Origin: Alphaproteobacteria bacterium
Lineage (GTDB): Bacteria > Pseudomonadota > Alphaproteobacteria > Puniceispirillales > Marisalimonadaceae
Assembly (NCBI GenBank): GCA_016777645.1
Contig: JADHRC010000024.1
Span: forward strand, 1-15,151
Reading direction: 5' to 3'
Length of the DNA stretch: 15,151 nt
Shown here: positions 7,143 to 14,697 of the stretch, in pieces
Layout of the letters: the number at the start of each line of letters is the position of its first letter
Numbering within the stretch: the stretch's first letter is position 1
The notes under the pieces: generated by a model
The model's input: only the letters and a program-made list of their open reading frames with translations
Database searches by the model: none
Told to the model about the DNA's origin: nothing
Translations under genes and position numbers: made by a program

Positions 7143-8771
7143 TTAATTTAGTTGATTTTCTTTATCTTTATTTATAAGCGCCTCATCTCTTTCAGAATAC
7201 TTTCCAATACCAGCTCCTCCAGGAGTAAAAATTTCAAGCACCTCACCAGCCTTTATTACCTGAGTTCCCTTTCCATTTAACTGTCTTTGGCCTTTTATTG
7301 AAACTCTTCCAGCCTTACCATTTTCTCCACCTGATCTACCTCTAGCAGGATACTTAATCCTATCAAAAGATGCTAAAAGATCCATGTCTTCATTTATAGC
7401 AGATTTTATTTCTATAACCTGACCTAGACCACCGTTATACTTACCTTTCCCTCCGCTTCCTGGTCTATACTCTTTTTTAAGAAACAATAATGGAGCCACC
7501 GCCTCATTAATTTCAACTGGAGTTCCCTTTACACCTGAAGGATAAGCTGTAGCAGACAATCCATCTTTTATAGGTCTTGCTCCTGTACCACCATTAACAA
7601 CAGCTGTAACTGCAAACAATGAATTATTGTTAGCTCCCCTGTCAGTTTTTCCTCTAAATGTTATATTCCACAAACAGGATGCTCCTTCAGCAGGAACTTT
7701 ATCAGGCAAGGCTTTTTCCAAGCATCCAAAAACGACATCAGGAAGCATTTGACCAATAATATGTCTGGCACACACGGCCGCAGGGTATGGAGCATTTAAA
7801 ATTGAACCTAAAGGGGCATCAATTTGAAATGGCTGTAATGAGCCTGCGTTATTAGGTATCTCAGCACTAACAAGACAACTCAAACCAAAGCAAGTGTAAG
7901 CTTTAGTATAAGACAATGGAACATTAATCCCAAATTTAGATTTTTCTGACGTTCCTGTAAAATCTACTGTAATTGATTTGTCGTTAACAACTAACTTTGC
8001 TTCAAGACTAATATCTTTTTCGAAACCATCTATCATCATAGAGTTTTTGTATACACCATTTGGAATTTTATTAATTTCATTTTCAACAGCTTGCAAAGAT
8101 TTATTAAAAATAAAATCAGATAAATCCTTTAAATCCGAAATTTTGAATTCATCCATCATTTCAACTAATCTTTTGCAACCTATATCGTTGCAGGCAGCTA
8201 AAGAATAGACATCACCTTCAGTTTCGACAGGCTGCCTAGTGTTTTGACTAATTAACTTTAATAGCGTTTGATCCATCACGCCCTTTTTAGCTAACTGTAA
8301 CATTGGTATGTAAAGTCCTTCCATATGAATATCAGTTGCATCAGGGCCAACACCTAAACCTCCAATATCTGTCAAATGTGAAGTGCAAGAAAACAACCCC
8401 ACAATTTTATTATTTTTGAAGCAAGGAGTAGTAATTACAAAATCATTAAGATGACCAGTTCCCATCCAGGGATCATTTGTAATAAAAATATCACCTTCAT
8501 TCATGGACTTGAGAGGGAAGTGGTTGATGAAGTGCTTAACAGATTCTGCCATTGAGTTTACATGTCCAGGAGTTCCTGTGACAGCTTGTGCCATCATCCT
8601 TCCCTCCAGATCAAAAACACCTGCAGAAATATCCCCACATTCACGAACTATTGGGCTAAAAGCTGTTCTTATTAAAGTCTGACCTTGCTCTTCTACCACA
8701 GATAGCAATCGGTTCCACATAACCTGATTTTGAATATTCTTCTTCTCTTCAGTTAAAATAGTTTTAGTCAT
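7143..8771 (-). CDS. hyuB: Hydantoinase B/oxoprolinase-family subunit
   Basis: A 542-residue HyuB-type subunit, the partner of HyuA in ATP-dependent ring-opening enzymes (N-methylhydantoinase, 5-oxoprolinase) and also related to acetone carboxylase alpha. Family marks are IRTAFSPIVRECGDISAGVF (34-53), GTPGHVNSM (66-74), NDPWMGTGHLND (99-110), SHLTDIGG (131-138), RPGSGGKGKYNGGLG (436-450) and a C-terminal TPGGAGIG (516-523). Length is normal. Its ATG overlaps the end of hyuA by 8 bases (8764-8771), so translation is probably coupled; the nearest purine-rich site is weak and far. It is the last gene of the leftward unit and runs tail to tail into the racemase-like gene with no visible hairpin terminator. 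Which amide or lactam it acts on cannot be read from the sequence; HyuAB subunits are notoriously hard to assign by homology. Confidence 0.92.
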   Translation of the reverse strand: MTKTILTEEKKNIQNQVMWNRLLSVVEEQGQTLIRTAFSPIVRECGDISAGVFDLEGRMMAQAVTGTPGHVNSMAESVKHFINHFPLKSMNEGDIFITNDPWMGTGHLNDFVITTPCFKNNKIVGLFSCTSHLTDIGGLGVGPDATDIHMEGLYIPMLQLAKKGVMDQTLLKLISQNTRQPVETEGDVYSLAACNDIGCKRLVEMMDEFKISDLKDLSDFIFNKSLQAVENEINKIPNGVYKNSMMIDGFEKDISLEAKLVVNDKSITVDFTGTSEKSKFGINVPLSYTKAYTCFGLSCLVSAEIPNNAGSLQPFQIDAPLGSILNAPYPAAVCARHIIGQMLPDVVFGCLEKALPDKVPAEGASCLWNITFRGKTDRGANNNSLFAVTAVVNGGTGARPIKDGLSATAYPSGVKGTPVEINEAVAPLLFLKKEYRPGSGGKGKYNGGLGQVIEIKSAINEDMDLLASFDRIKYPARGRSGGENGKAGRVSIKGQRQLNGKGTQVIKAGEVLEIFTPGGAGIGKYSERDEALINKDKENQLN

Positions 8772-10833
8772 GATTTATATATTCCATTTGTAAAAAATTA
8801 TTAGACAAAACTTTTGTATTAAAATTTTTGGATACTATTACTGTTGTTTGATCTTCTGATATTATGCATTGACCTTCAATTAAATCGCCAGGATTTAAAT
8901 CAGTTCGTTCAAAATATGGCGTCTTAACTTTTTTATTACTTTCATAATCAACAAAATCAACCAAATCTTTTGGTTTAATTCTTTTAAAAGTATCCAGCTC
9001 TTCAAAAGTATTTTTATTTTCATTTGCAATAGATAAAGATAAAGACCAAGTTAATATTTCTATATCTGCATTAGGCAAAATTCTTGAATATAACTTTTTA
9101 TATTGTTCTTCGAAAGCTAACTTAATTTTGATTAAGTGTTTATCAGACAAAACTGAGTTATCAATCGGAACTTTGATTTCGTGACCTTGCCCAGCATATC
9201 TCATAAATGCAAATCTCTCTTCTACAAATGATACTGATTTTGAATTGTTTTGAATTATTGCTTCCGCTTCATCTCTCATGTTTTTTAGAAGTTCATTTAC
9301 TTTTTTTGCCTGAAACAAGTTCAAAAGCATTCTAAGGCTCTTTACAACTTCATAACCTACTGGCGCTTTCAAAAAACCAACAGCAGACCCCACACTTGCA
9401 TTAGTTGGAATAATAATAGTATTTACCCTTAGTTTTTCCGCTACCCTAGCAATATGTAATGGGGCTGCACCTCCAAATGCAATTAGAGTTCTATTTGAAG
9501 TTTCATGTCCTTGTTCAACTGTATGTACCCGTGCAGCATTTGACATAGTTTCATCAACAATTTCAGAAATAGCTAATGCCGCAGTTTCAGTATCAAGTTT
9601 TATAAAATCACATATGTCTTTTTTTATTGCTTTAGTAGCTAAGTCTTTAGAAAGTTTAATTTTTCCACCCGCAAAATTATTTGGATTAATTTTTCCAATA
9701 ACTAGATCAGCATCAGTAATTGTAGGTTTAACACCCCCATTATTATAACATGCAGGACCAGGGAAAGATCCCGCACTATCTGGTCCCGTAATTATTTGTT
9801 CTAACTTATTAACTCTTGCTATAGATCCTCCACCTGCTCCAATTTCAACCATTTCTATGACAGGAATTCTTAAAGGAAGTCCACTTCCCTTTTTGAATCT
9901 TGCTTTCCTATCCACCTCAAACTCTCTAGCTTTAATTGCTTTTTTATTTTCTATAATAGTTATCTTGGCAGTTGTTCCACCCATATCAAAAGAGATAACC
10001 TTGTTTAGGTTCAGATCGTCTGCAATGGATGTGGCAAGTATGGCTCCACCAGCAGGACCTGACTCAACTAGTCTCACAGGGTTATTACATGCACTTTCAA
10101 TATTAGTTAAAGTACCACCGGAGGTCATTAATAATAAGGAACAATTAAAACCTTTTCCTTTTAATTCGCTATCTAATTTTTTTAAATAATTTGCCATCAA
10201 GGGTTTTATATATGCATTTACTACAGTAGTAGTAAATCGTTCATATTCTCTTATTTCGGGGCAAACATCTGAAGAAATACTTACTTCTACGCCAGGCAAT
10301 TTCTCTATTAAAAAATCTTTTAAAATATTTTCATTTTTTGGATTTGCATAAGAGTGCAAGAAACCAATACCTACACTTTGAAAATTTTCACCCTTAATTT
10401 TATCAACAAGGTCCTCGAATACATCAATATTTATAGGTTTTATTATAGAGCCATTTACATCAGTTCTTTCCTCAACTACATATCTATGTTTTCTAGGTAC
10501 TAATGACATTGTTTTTTCGATCAAGATATCATATTGATCAAATCTGCTTTCATAACCAATGTCTAAAACATCTCGAAAACCTTCTGTGGTGATAAAACAG
10601 GTTTTTGCACCTTTTCTTTCAATGACTGCATTCGTTGCTAAAGTCGTGCCATGTATAATCATTTTAATTTCAGAAGACATGATTTTGTTTTCTTCTAAAA
10701 GCTCTGTGATACCTGCTATAACAGCTTGCTCCGGTTGAGAAATAGATGTGAGTACTTTTTTAGTAATAAGATCATTTTTGTTTTCTAAAACAATATCTGT
10801 AAATGTACCACCTATATCAATAGCCAATCTCAT
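8764..10833 (-). CDS. hyuA: Hydantoinase A/oxoprolinase-family ATP-binding subunit
   Basis: A 689-residue HyuA-type subunit of the actin/HSP70-like ATPase fold, thought to phosphorylate the ring carbonyl so that the HyuB partner can complete hydrolysis. Marks: the N-terminal phosphate loop DIGGTFTD (6-13), IHGTTLATNAVIERKG (60-75), the second nucleotide-binding elements ESGPAGGA (257-264) and SFDMGGTTAK (281-290), EIGAGGGSIA (330-339), SFPGPACY (356-363) and AFGGAAPLH (452-460). Length is typical for the family (~680-700). The start is supported by AAGGA about 9 bases before ATG. It lies 23 bases after dctM and overlaps hyuB, so it belongs to the same transcript as the TRAP transporter. This arrangement suggests that the imported compound is the substrate. 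Related acetone carboxylase beta is an alternative, but no gamma subunit is seen. Confidence 0.92.
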   Translation of the reverse strand: MRLAIDIGGTFTDIVLENKNDLITKKVLTSISQPEQAVIAGITELLEENKIMSSEIKMIIHGTTLATNAVIERKGAKTCFITTEGFRDVLDIGYESRFDQYDILIEKTMSLVPRKHRYVVEERTDVNGSIIKPINIDVFEDLVDKIKGENFQSVGIGFLHSYANPKNENILKDFLIEKLPGVEVSISSDVCPEIREYERFTTTVVNAYIKPLMANYLKKLDSELKGKGFNCSLLLMTSGGTLTNIESACNNPVRLVESGPAGGAILATSIADDLNLNKVISFDMGGTTAKITIIENKKAIKAREFEVDRKARFKKGSGLPLRIPVIEMVEIGAGGGSIARVNKLEQIITGPDSAGSFPGPACYNNGGVKPTITDADLVIGKINPNNFAGGKIKLSKDLATKAIKKDICDFIKLDTETAALAISEIVDETMSNAARVHTVEQGHETSNRTLIAFGGAAPLHIARVAEKLRVNTIIIPTNASVGSAVGFLKAPVGYEVVKSLRMLLNLFQAKKVNELLKNMRDEAEAIIQNNSKSVSFVEERFAFMRYAGQGHEIKVPIDNSVLSDKHLIKIKLAFEEQYKKLYSRILPNADIEILTWSLSLSIANENKNTFEELDTFKRIKPKDLVDFVDYESNKKVKTPYFERTDLNPGDLIEGQCIISEDQTTVIVSKNFNTKVLSNNFLQMEYINHD

Positions 10834-10856
10834 TAGTAATCATCCTTATTTAAATA

Positions 10857-12155
10857 TTATTGAATCATAAAGTTTACAGGTGCAGTAACTATTTGAGGAA
10901 ATATAATTAGTATAATAATGCTTAATAGCATAAGAAAAAAGAACGGTAATGCTGCTTTTGTAACTTTTAATATATCTCTACCAGTCATACCTTGAAGAAC
11001 AAATAAATTAAAACCTACAGGAGGTGTGATTTGTGCCATTTCAACCACTATCACTGTAAAAATACCAAACCATATAAGGTCTATACCAGCTGTCTGAACC
11101 ATTGGTAAAACAACAGAAGCGGTTAATACCATCATAGAGGTACCCTCAAGAAAACACCCTAGAAAAATATATAACAAAGTTAAAATAGCTAATAGAGATA
11201 ATTGAGATAATTCAAAATCACTAACTAATTGTCCTAATTGCTTTGGTATTCCAGTATAGCCCATTGCAACTGATAAAAAAGCGGCACCTACTATAATAAA
11301 ATTAATCATACAAGATGTTTTCACTGCACCCATTAAACTATCTATAAAACTTTTCATATTGAGCGTCTTCGAAGACCATGCCAATAACAACGCCCCTATA
11401 ACACCAATAGTGGCTGCTTCGGTTGGGGTCGCATACCCGCCATAAATAGAACCTAATACAAAGAAAATTAGAGCTACTACAGGTAGAAGGTTTCTAGCAG
11501 CTTTTATTTTTTCCCAGAGAGTATAGCTTACTTTTTGTTTTGGAGCTAAAGCAGGATTTAATTTGGATCTGATAATTATGTAAGTCATAAAGATAATAAT
11601 TATCATAATACCTGGTAACACCCCTGCTATAAATAATCTTGAGATTGATACTTGAGCTAAAACACCATAAACAATCAACATAATGGACGGAGGAATAAGC
11701 AGGCCCAAAGTGCCTGAACCTGCTAAAGAACCTATACTGAGTGTCTCGTCATAATTTCTTTTCTTAAGCTCTGGTATACTCATTCTACCAATAGTAGCGC
11801 ATGTAACTGCACTCGAACCTGCAACCGCTGCCATAATCCCACATCCAACGACATTAACATGAAGCAAACCACCAGGTAAATTTGATAGCATTGGAGCAAG
11901 TCCCTTGAACATTTCAGAAGACAACCTGGTCCTAAAAAGAATTTCTCCCATCCAAATAAACAGAGGTAATGCTGTTAAGGCCCAATTCCAACTAGCATCC
12001 CATAAAGTACTTGCTAAAAGTGAACCTACAGGTGCAGGTGTAAAAAACTCTAACAAAATATAACCTAAAGTTATAAGTGCAGGTGCAACCCATATTCCCA
12101 AGGACAAAAGAATTAATAAAAAAATAAATAATATTAGTGATAAACCTGTAGCCAT
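10857..12155 (-). CDS. dctM: TRAP transporter large membrane subunit
   Basis: A 432-residue, strongly hydrophobic DctM-type protein, the ion-driven translocation subunit of a tripartite ATP-independent periplasmic transporter in the inner membrane. About a dozen membrane segments are evident. Family signatures are AGSSAVTCATIGRMSIPELK (112-131), SGTLGLLIPPSIML (147-160), YATPTEAATIGV (241-252) and EMAQITPPVGFNLFVLQGM (372-390). It starts 9 bases after the dctQ stop and has a GAG ribosome site inside the end of dctQ, so the two are cotranscribed. The small and large membrane subunits are separate genes here, not fused. The substrate is set by the DctP subunit and by gene context, not by this protein. 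Confidence 0.95.
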   Translation of the reverse strand: MATGLSLILFIFLLILLSLGIWVAPALITLGYILLEFFTPAPVGSLLASTLWDASWNWALTALPLFIWMGEILFRTRLSSEMFKGLAPMLSNLPGGLLHVNVVGCGIMAAVAGSSAVTCATIGRMSIPELKKRNYDETLSIGSLAGSGTLGLLIPPSIMLIVYGVLAQVSISRLFIAGVLPGIMIIIIFMTYIIIRSKLNPALAPKQKVSYTLWEKIKAARNLLPVVALIFFVLGSIYGGYATPTEAATIGVIGALLLAWSSKTLNMKSFIDSLMGAVKTSCMINFIIVGAAFLSVAMGYTGIPKQLGQLVSDFELSQLSLLAILTLLYIFLGCFLEGTSMMVLTASVVLPMVQTAGIDLIWFGIFTVIVVEMAQITPPVGFNLFVLQGMTGRDILKVTKAALPFFFLMLLSIIILIIFPQIVTAPVNFMIQ

Positions 12156-12164
12156 TTTTTTACT

Positions 12165-12680
12165 CTAAGTGTTATCTTTTAAAATAGGGTTAGCGTTTTT
12201 TACATATGAAGGTGGTTCATTTTTGAGGACTGTGACAAAATCATCTATAAGAGCCACTAAAAAAATGGTAACACCGATTGACATGCTTATTCTTGGGATC
12301 CAAAATGGTATAGCCAATAAACCTGGACTTATATCGTCAAATATAAATGAAAAATAAACGAAATCCCAACTCCAATAAGTCAAATAAGCTGTGATAATTA
12401 TACAAAATGATAGTGAAAAAAGCTCTTGATATCTTCGGACTTTCTTACCTAAAAGCCTAGTAAAAAGAGTAACTCTAATATGTTCACCATTGTGAAATGT
12501 ATAAGAGAGACCAAAAAAGGTTAGTGCAGCCAAACTAAAACCAGCTGTTTCAGTAGAATCTATTGTTATATTTACAAATCTACCAAATATTTGGGCTATA
12601 ATAGTTAAAGCAATAAGCACCATAAAAAAGGCAGAGAGATAACCACTGTATAAATATAATTTATTTAGTTTATTTCTCAT
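12165..12680 (-). CDS. dctQ: TRAP transporter small membrane subunit
   Basis: A 171-residue DctQ-type protein with four membrane segments at about residues 12-34, 48-66, 88-110 and 124-146. The family motif GEHIRVTLF (65-73) follows the second segment, and IPFWIPRISMSIG (124-136) opens the fourth; charged N and C tails are short. It would pair with DctM in the inner membrane and help dock the periplasmic binding protein. Position between dctP (19 bases upstream) and dctM (9 bases downstream) confirms the assignment, because the protein family itself is poorly conserved. A GAGAG ribosome site stands 7-8 bases before the ATG. Confidence 0.92.
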   Translation of the reverse strand: MRNKLNKLYLYSGYLSAFFMVLIALTIIAQIFGRFVNITIDSTETAGFSLAALTFFGLSYTFHNGEHIRVTLFTRLLGKKVRRYQELFSLSFCIIITAYLTYWSWDFVYFSFIFDDISPGLLAIPFWIPRISMSIGVTIFLVALIDDFVTVLKNEPPSYVKNANPILKDNT

Positions 12681-12699
12681 GGCTATCTCTCAATTTTTT

Positions 12700-13674
12700 T
12701 TAACGCATAGATAAGTAGCGGTCTAAAACTGCATTAGCTTCAGGACTAGCTTTTTCTCTCCAAGTTTTCATCATTTCTAGACCAATAGTTTTCATGGTAC
12801 CAATGACTTCATCTGGTGCATTTTTAGCAGACATACCGTTTTTTTCTAGTGTTTCAATTTGTTTCTTGGTTGTTTCTGCACTCATTTCCCACCCTCTAAG
12901 CTCGGCTCTTTTTGCGGCTGCAAGCATATTACTTTGGTCATCCTTAGACAATGCTTCGAAAGCCTTTTTACTTACAACTACTGCATTTTTACTGAAAATA
13001 GCACCTGCATAGGTAAAATGTTTTGTATTATCCCAAGCTTGAATGTCTATACCAGTTTGCGGACTTGTAAATAGAGCTTCAATTAAGCCTGTAGAAAAAG
13101 CTTGTGGAATTTCTGCGAATGGAAGGATTGTAGCATTAAAACCTAACATTGAACCCATTTGTTGAGTTGCGGTTGAGTAAATCCTTAACTTTTTTCCCTT
13201 AAAGTCTGCTACACTATTTACAGGAAACTTTGTGTAAAAGCCCTGTCCTGGCCATGGAGATGTATAAAGTATCATTAAACCTTTTTTAGCAAATTTATCT
13301 TGAAGGTAATCCATTTGAACATCTTTTAATAACCATGCACTAGAATAATCTGGTGCAATAAAAGGTAATCCAGCTAAAATGTACATAGGATCTTCATTAC
13401 CATAAATACCTAACCTAATTTCTCCAATAGGAATTTGACCTCTTTGAAGTGAAGTCTTAATAGCATCCAATTTAATTAGAGTATCATTAGGATTTAAGTT
13501 TATATTAACCGAAGTCGTTGACTTAACTTCATCTATAAATTTAATAATATTTTGAGTATGGAAGTTACTTTTTGGGTAGCCTGATGCCATTGTCCAATCT
13601 GCTGCATGCAAATTAAAACTAAAAGTACATAGTGCTACAAAAATAAACATTCTCTTAAAAATTTTACTAAGCAT
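12700..13674 (-). CDS. dctP: TRAP transporter periplasmic solute-binding protein
   Basis: A 324-residue DctP-family binding protein that captures the substrate in the periplasm for the DctQM membrane pair. The signal peptide is clear: positive MLSKIFKRM, a hydrophobic core IFVALCTFSF, and a likely cut after LHA (residue 24). The mature start ADWTMASGYPKSNFHTQ is typical. The region FKGKKLRIYSTATQQMG (158-174) contains Arg164, at the position of the conserved arginine that binds a substrate carboxylate in this family, so the ligand probably has a carboxylate or an equivalent acid group. I chose ATG 13674 over an in-frame start at 13713 because AAAGGA (13681-13686) sits 6 bases upstream and the signal peptide begins there. 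The protein is not close enough to a characterised subgroup for me to name the ligand. Genes on both sides point to an amide, hydantoin or ureide acid. Confidence 0.93.
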   Translation of the reverse strand: MLSKIFKRMFIFVALCTFSFNLHAADWTMASGYPKSNFHTQNIIKFIDEVKSTTSVNINLNPNDTLIKLDAIKTSLQRGQIPIGEIRLGIYGNEDPMYILAGLPFIAPDYSSAWLLKDVQMDYLQDKFAKKGLMILYTSPWPGQGFYTKFPVNSVADFKGKKLRIYSTATQQMGSMLGFNATILPFAEIPQAFSTGLIEALFTSPQTGIDIQAWDNTKHFTYAGAIFSKNAVVVSKKAFEALSKDDQSNMLAAAKRAELRGWEMSAETTKKQIETLEKNGMSAKNAPDEVIGTMKTIGLEMMKTWREKASPEANAVLDRYLSMR

Positions 13675-13680
13675 TTTAAT

Positions 13681-13686
13681 TCCTTT
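13681..13686 (-). promoter_or_regulatory. Ribosome binding site deciding the dctP start
   Basis: AAAGGA on the minus strand, 6 bases before the ATG at 13674. It is the strongest ribosome site in the leftward unit, fitting the high expression expected of a binding protein. It excludes the longer in-frame start at 13713. Confidence 0.75.
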
Positions 13687-13704
13687 CATAATAATTGTTA
13701 ATTT

Positions 13705-13733
13705 ATTAAGCATTTATAGAATTAACGAGTCAA
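13705..13733 (-). promoter_or_regulatory. Possible internal promoter before dctP
   Basis: The roughly 120-base gap before dctP is the largest in the leftward unit. On the minus strand it holds TTGACT (13728-13733, 5 of 6 to the -35 consensus), 17 bases, then CTTAAT (13705-13710, 4 of 6 to the -10 consensus). The -10 is poor and the whole gap is very AT-rich, so this is a weak call. A separate promoter here would let the transporter and HyuAB be made without the upstream deacetylase and racemase genes. Confidence 0.3.
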
Positions 13734-13794
13734 ATCTAAATAACTTTGAAAAAAAAATTAAGTTTAAAATTACTATTAAATGATAAAAAGTTAA

Positions 13795-14697
13795 TCAAAA
13801 AAAATTGAAAGCTTCTTCTTCCATGCAATAATTTGCTATTTCAATTCTCTTTGGAATCCAAACATTTTGAAAGGTTTTTATATATTTAATTAAATCTTCC
13901 AGTCCCTTAATTCTGCCTGGCCTACCAATAATTCTAGGATGCAATCCAATGGACATCATTCTAATATAACCATCATTTGTTTCAGAAATAAGTTTATTAA
14001 ATGATTCTATACAATAACTGCTAAAATCATCACAATGAACAAAACCATTATTTCCATCAAATCTCATGTCATTGGTATCAAATGAATATGGGATAATTAC
14101 ATATTTCTGATCATATTTTTTTATTACATATGGTAGGTCATCATTATACGCATTAGAATCATAAATAAACCCACCATGTTCTATTAAAAGATCTCTTGTG
14201 AATGGAGATGTGCTAGATCTGGTGTGCCAACCCTTTGGGGGGTGGCCAGATAGTTTTAATATTGAGGAATAACAATCATTAATAATTTTTTTTTCTTCTT
14301 CTTTATTAAGGTAGGCATGAGAAACCCACTTGACACCATGAGCCGATATTTCATGTCTCCTACTTAAAATTTCATTTATTAGCCAAGGTGATTTTTCTAG
14401 TGCACGAGAACAACAACTAAATGTCGCTTTAACATCATACTTATCAAAAATATCAAAAACACGCCAAATACCAGACCTCAAACCATATTCGAAATGAGAC
14501 TCCATGCAAAGATCTGGAATATCTAAAATTTTAATATTATTATTTTCGTATACATACTCATTTTGACTATCACCCGATGAAATTGAAAGTTCTGCACCTT
14601 CCTCGATATTTACAACAAATGACACAGCCATTTTATTGTTTTGTGGCCAAAATATTTTTGGCTTCTCTTTTCCATAACCAATAAAATTTCTTTCCAT
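13795..14697 (-). CDS. PuuE-like polysaccharide-deacetylase-fold amidohydrolase
   Basis: A 300-residue protein of the polysaccharide deacetylase (NodB-like) fold, in the branch with the metal-independent allantoinase PuuE. It matches what I recall of PuuE along most of its length: VNIEEGAELS (29-38), the GD after it, HFEYGLRSGIWRVFDIF (68-84), HEISAHGVKW (115-124), GGFIYDSNAYNDDLPY (175-190), DTNDMRF (207-213) and SIGLHPRIIGRPGR (249-262). The catalytic segment reads GWHTRSSTSP (156-165), whereas PuuE as I remember it has GWYTGR there, so the substrate may not be allantoin. No signal peptide is present, so it acts in the cytoplasm on a small amide rather than on cell-wall glycan. Its ATG directly abuts the stop of the racemase-family gene upstream (TAG then ATG), implying coupled translation. 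Substrate options include allantoin, another ureide or a hydantoin. Confidence 0.85.
   Translation of the reverse strand: MERNFIGYGKEKPKIFWPQNNKMAVSFVVNIEEGAELSISSGDSQNEYVYENNNIKILDIPDLCMESHFEYGLRSGIWRVFDIFDKYDVKATFSCCSRALEKSPWLINEILSRRHEISAHGVKWVSHAYLNKEEEKKIINDCYSSILKLSGHPPKGWHTRSSTSPFTRDLLIEHGGFIYDSNAYNDDLPYVIKKYDQKYVIIPYSFDTNDMRFDGNNGFVHCDDFSSYCIESFNKLISETNDGYIRMMSIGLHPRIIGRPGRIKGLEDLIKYIKTFQNVWIPKRIEIANYCMEEEAFNFF

Noticed and set aside
9857..10189. 110-codon open frame on the plus strand
   Set aside because: It is antisense within hyuA across its conserved ATP-binding motifs; no ribosome site or recognisable features.
8764..10833. Acetone carboxylase subunits as the identity of HyuA/HyuB
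   Set aside because: The families are related, but no gamma subunit is present and the racemase, deacetylase and TRAP neighbours fit a hydantoin or amide role better.
13675..13713. Longer dctP start adding 13 residues
   Set aside because: The extension would precede a complete signal peptide and would place the good AAAGGA site inside the coding region.
13714..13794. Possible terminator or small RNA in the gap between the PuuE-like gene and dctP
   Set aside because: The only stem seen is a 5-base AACTT/AAGTT pair around a T-run loop, with no GC and no trailing T-run; this is expected by chance in such AT-rich DNA.
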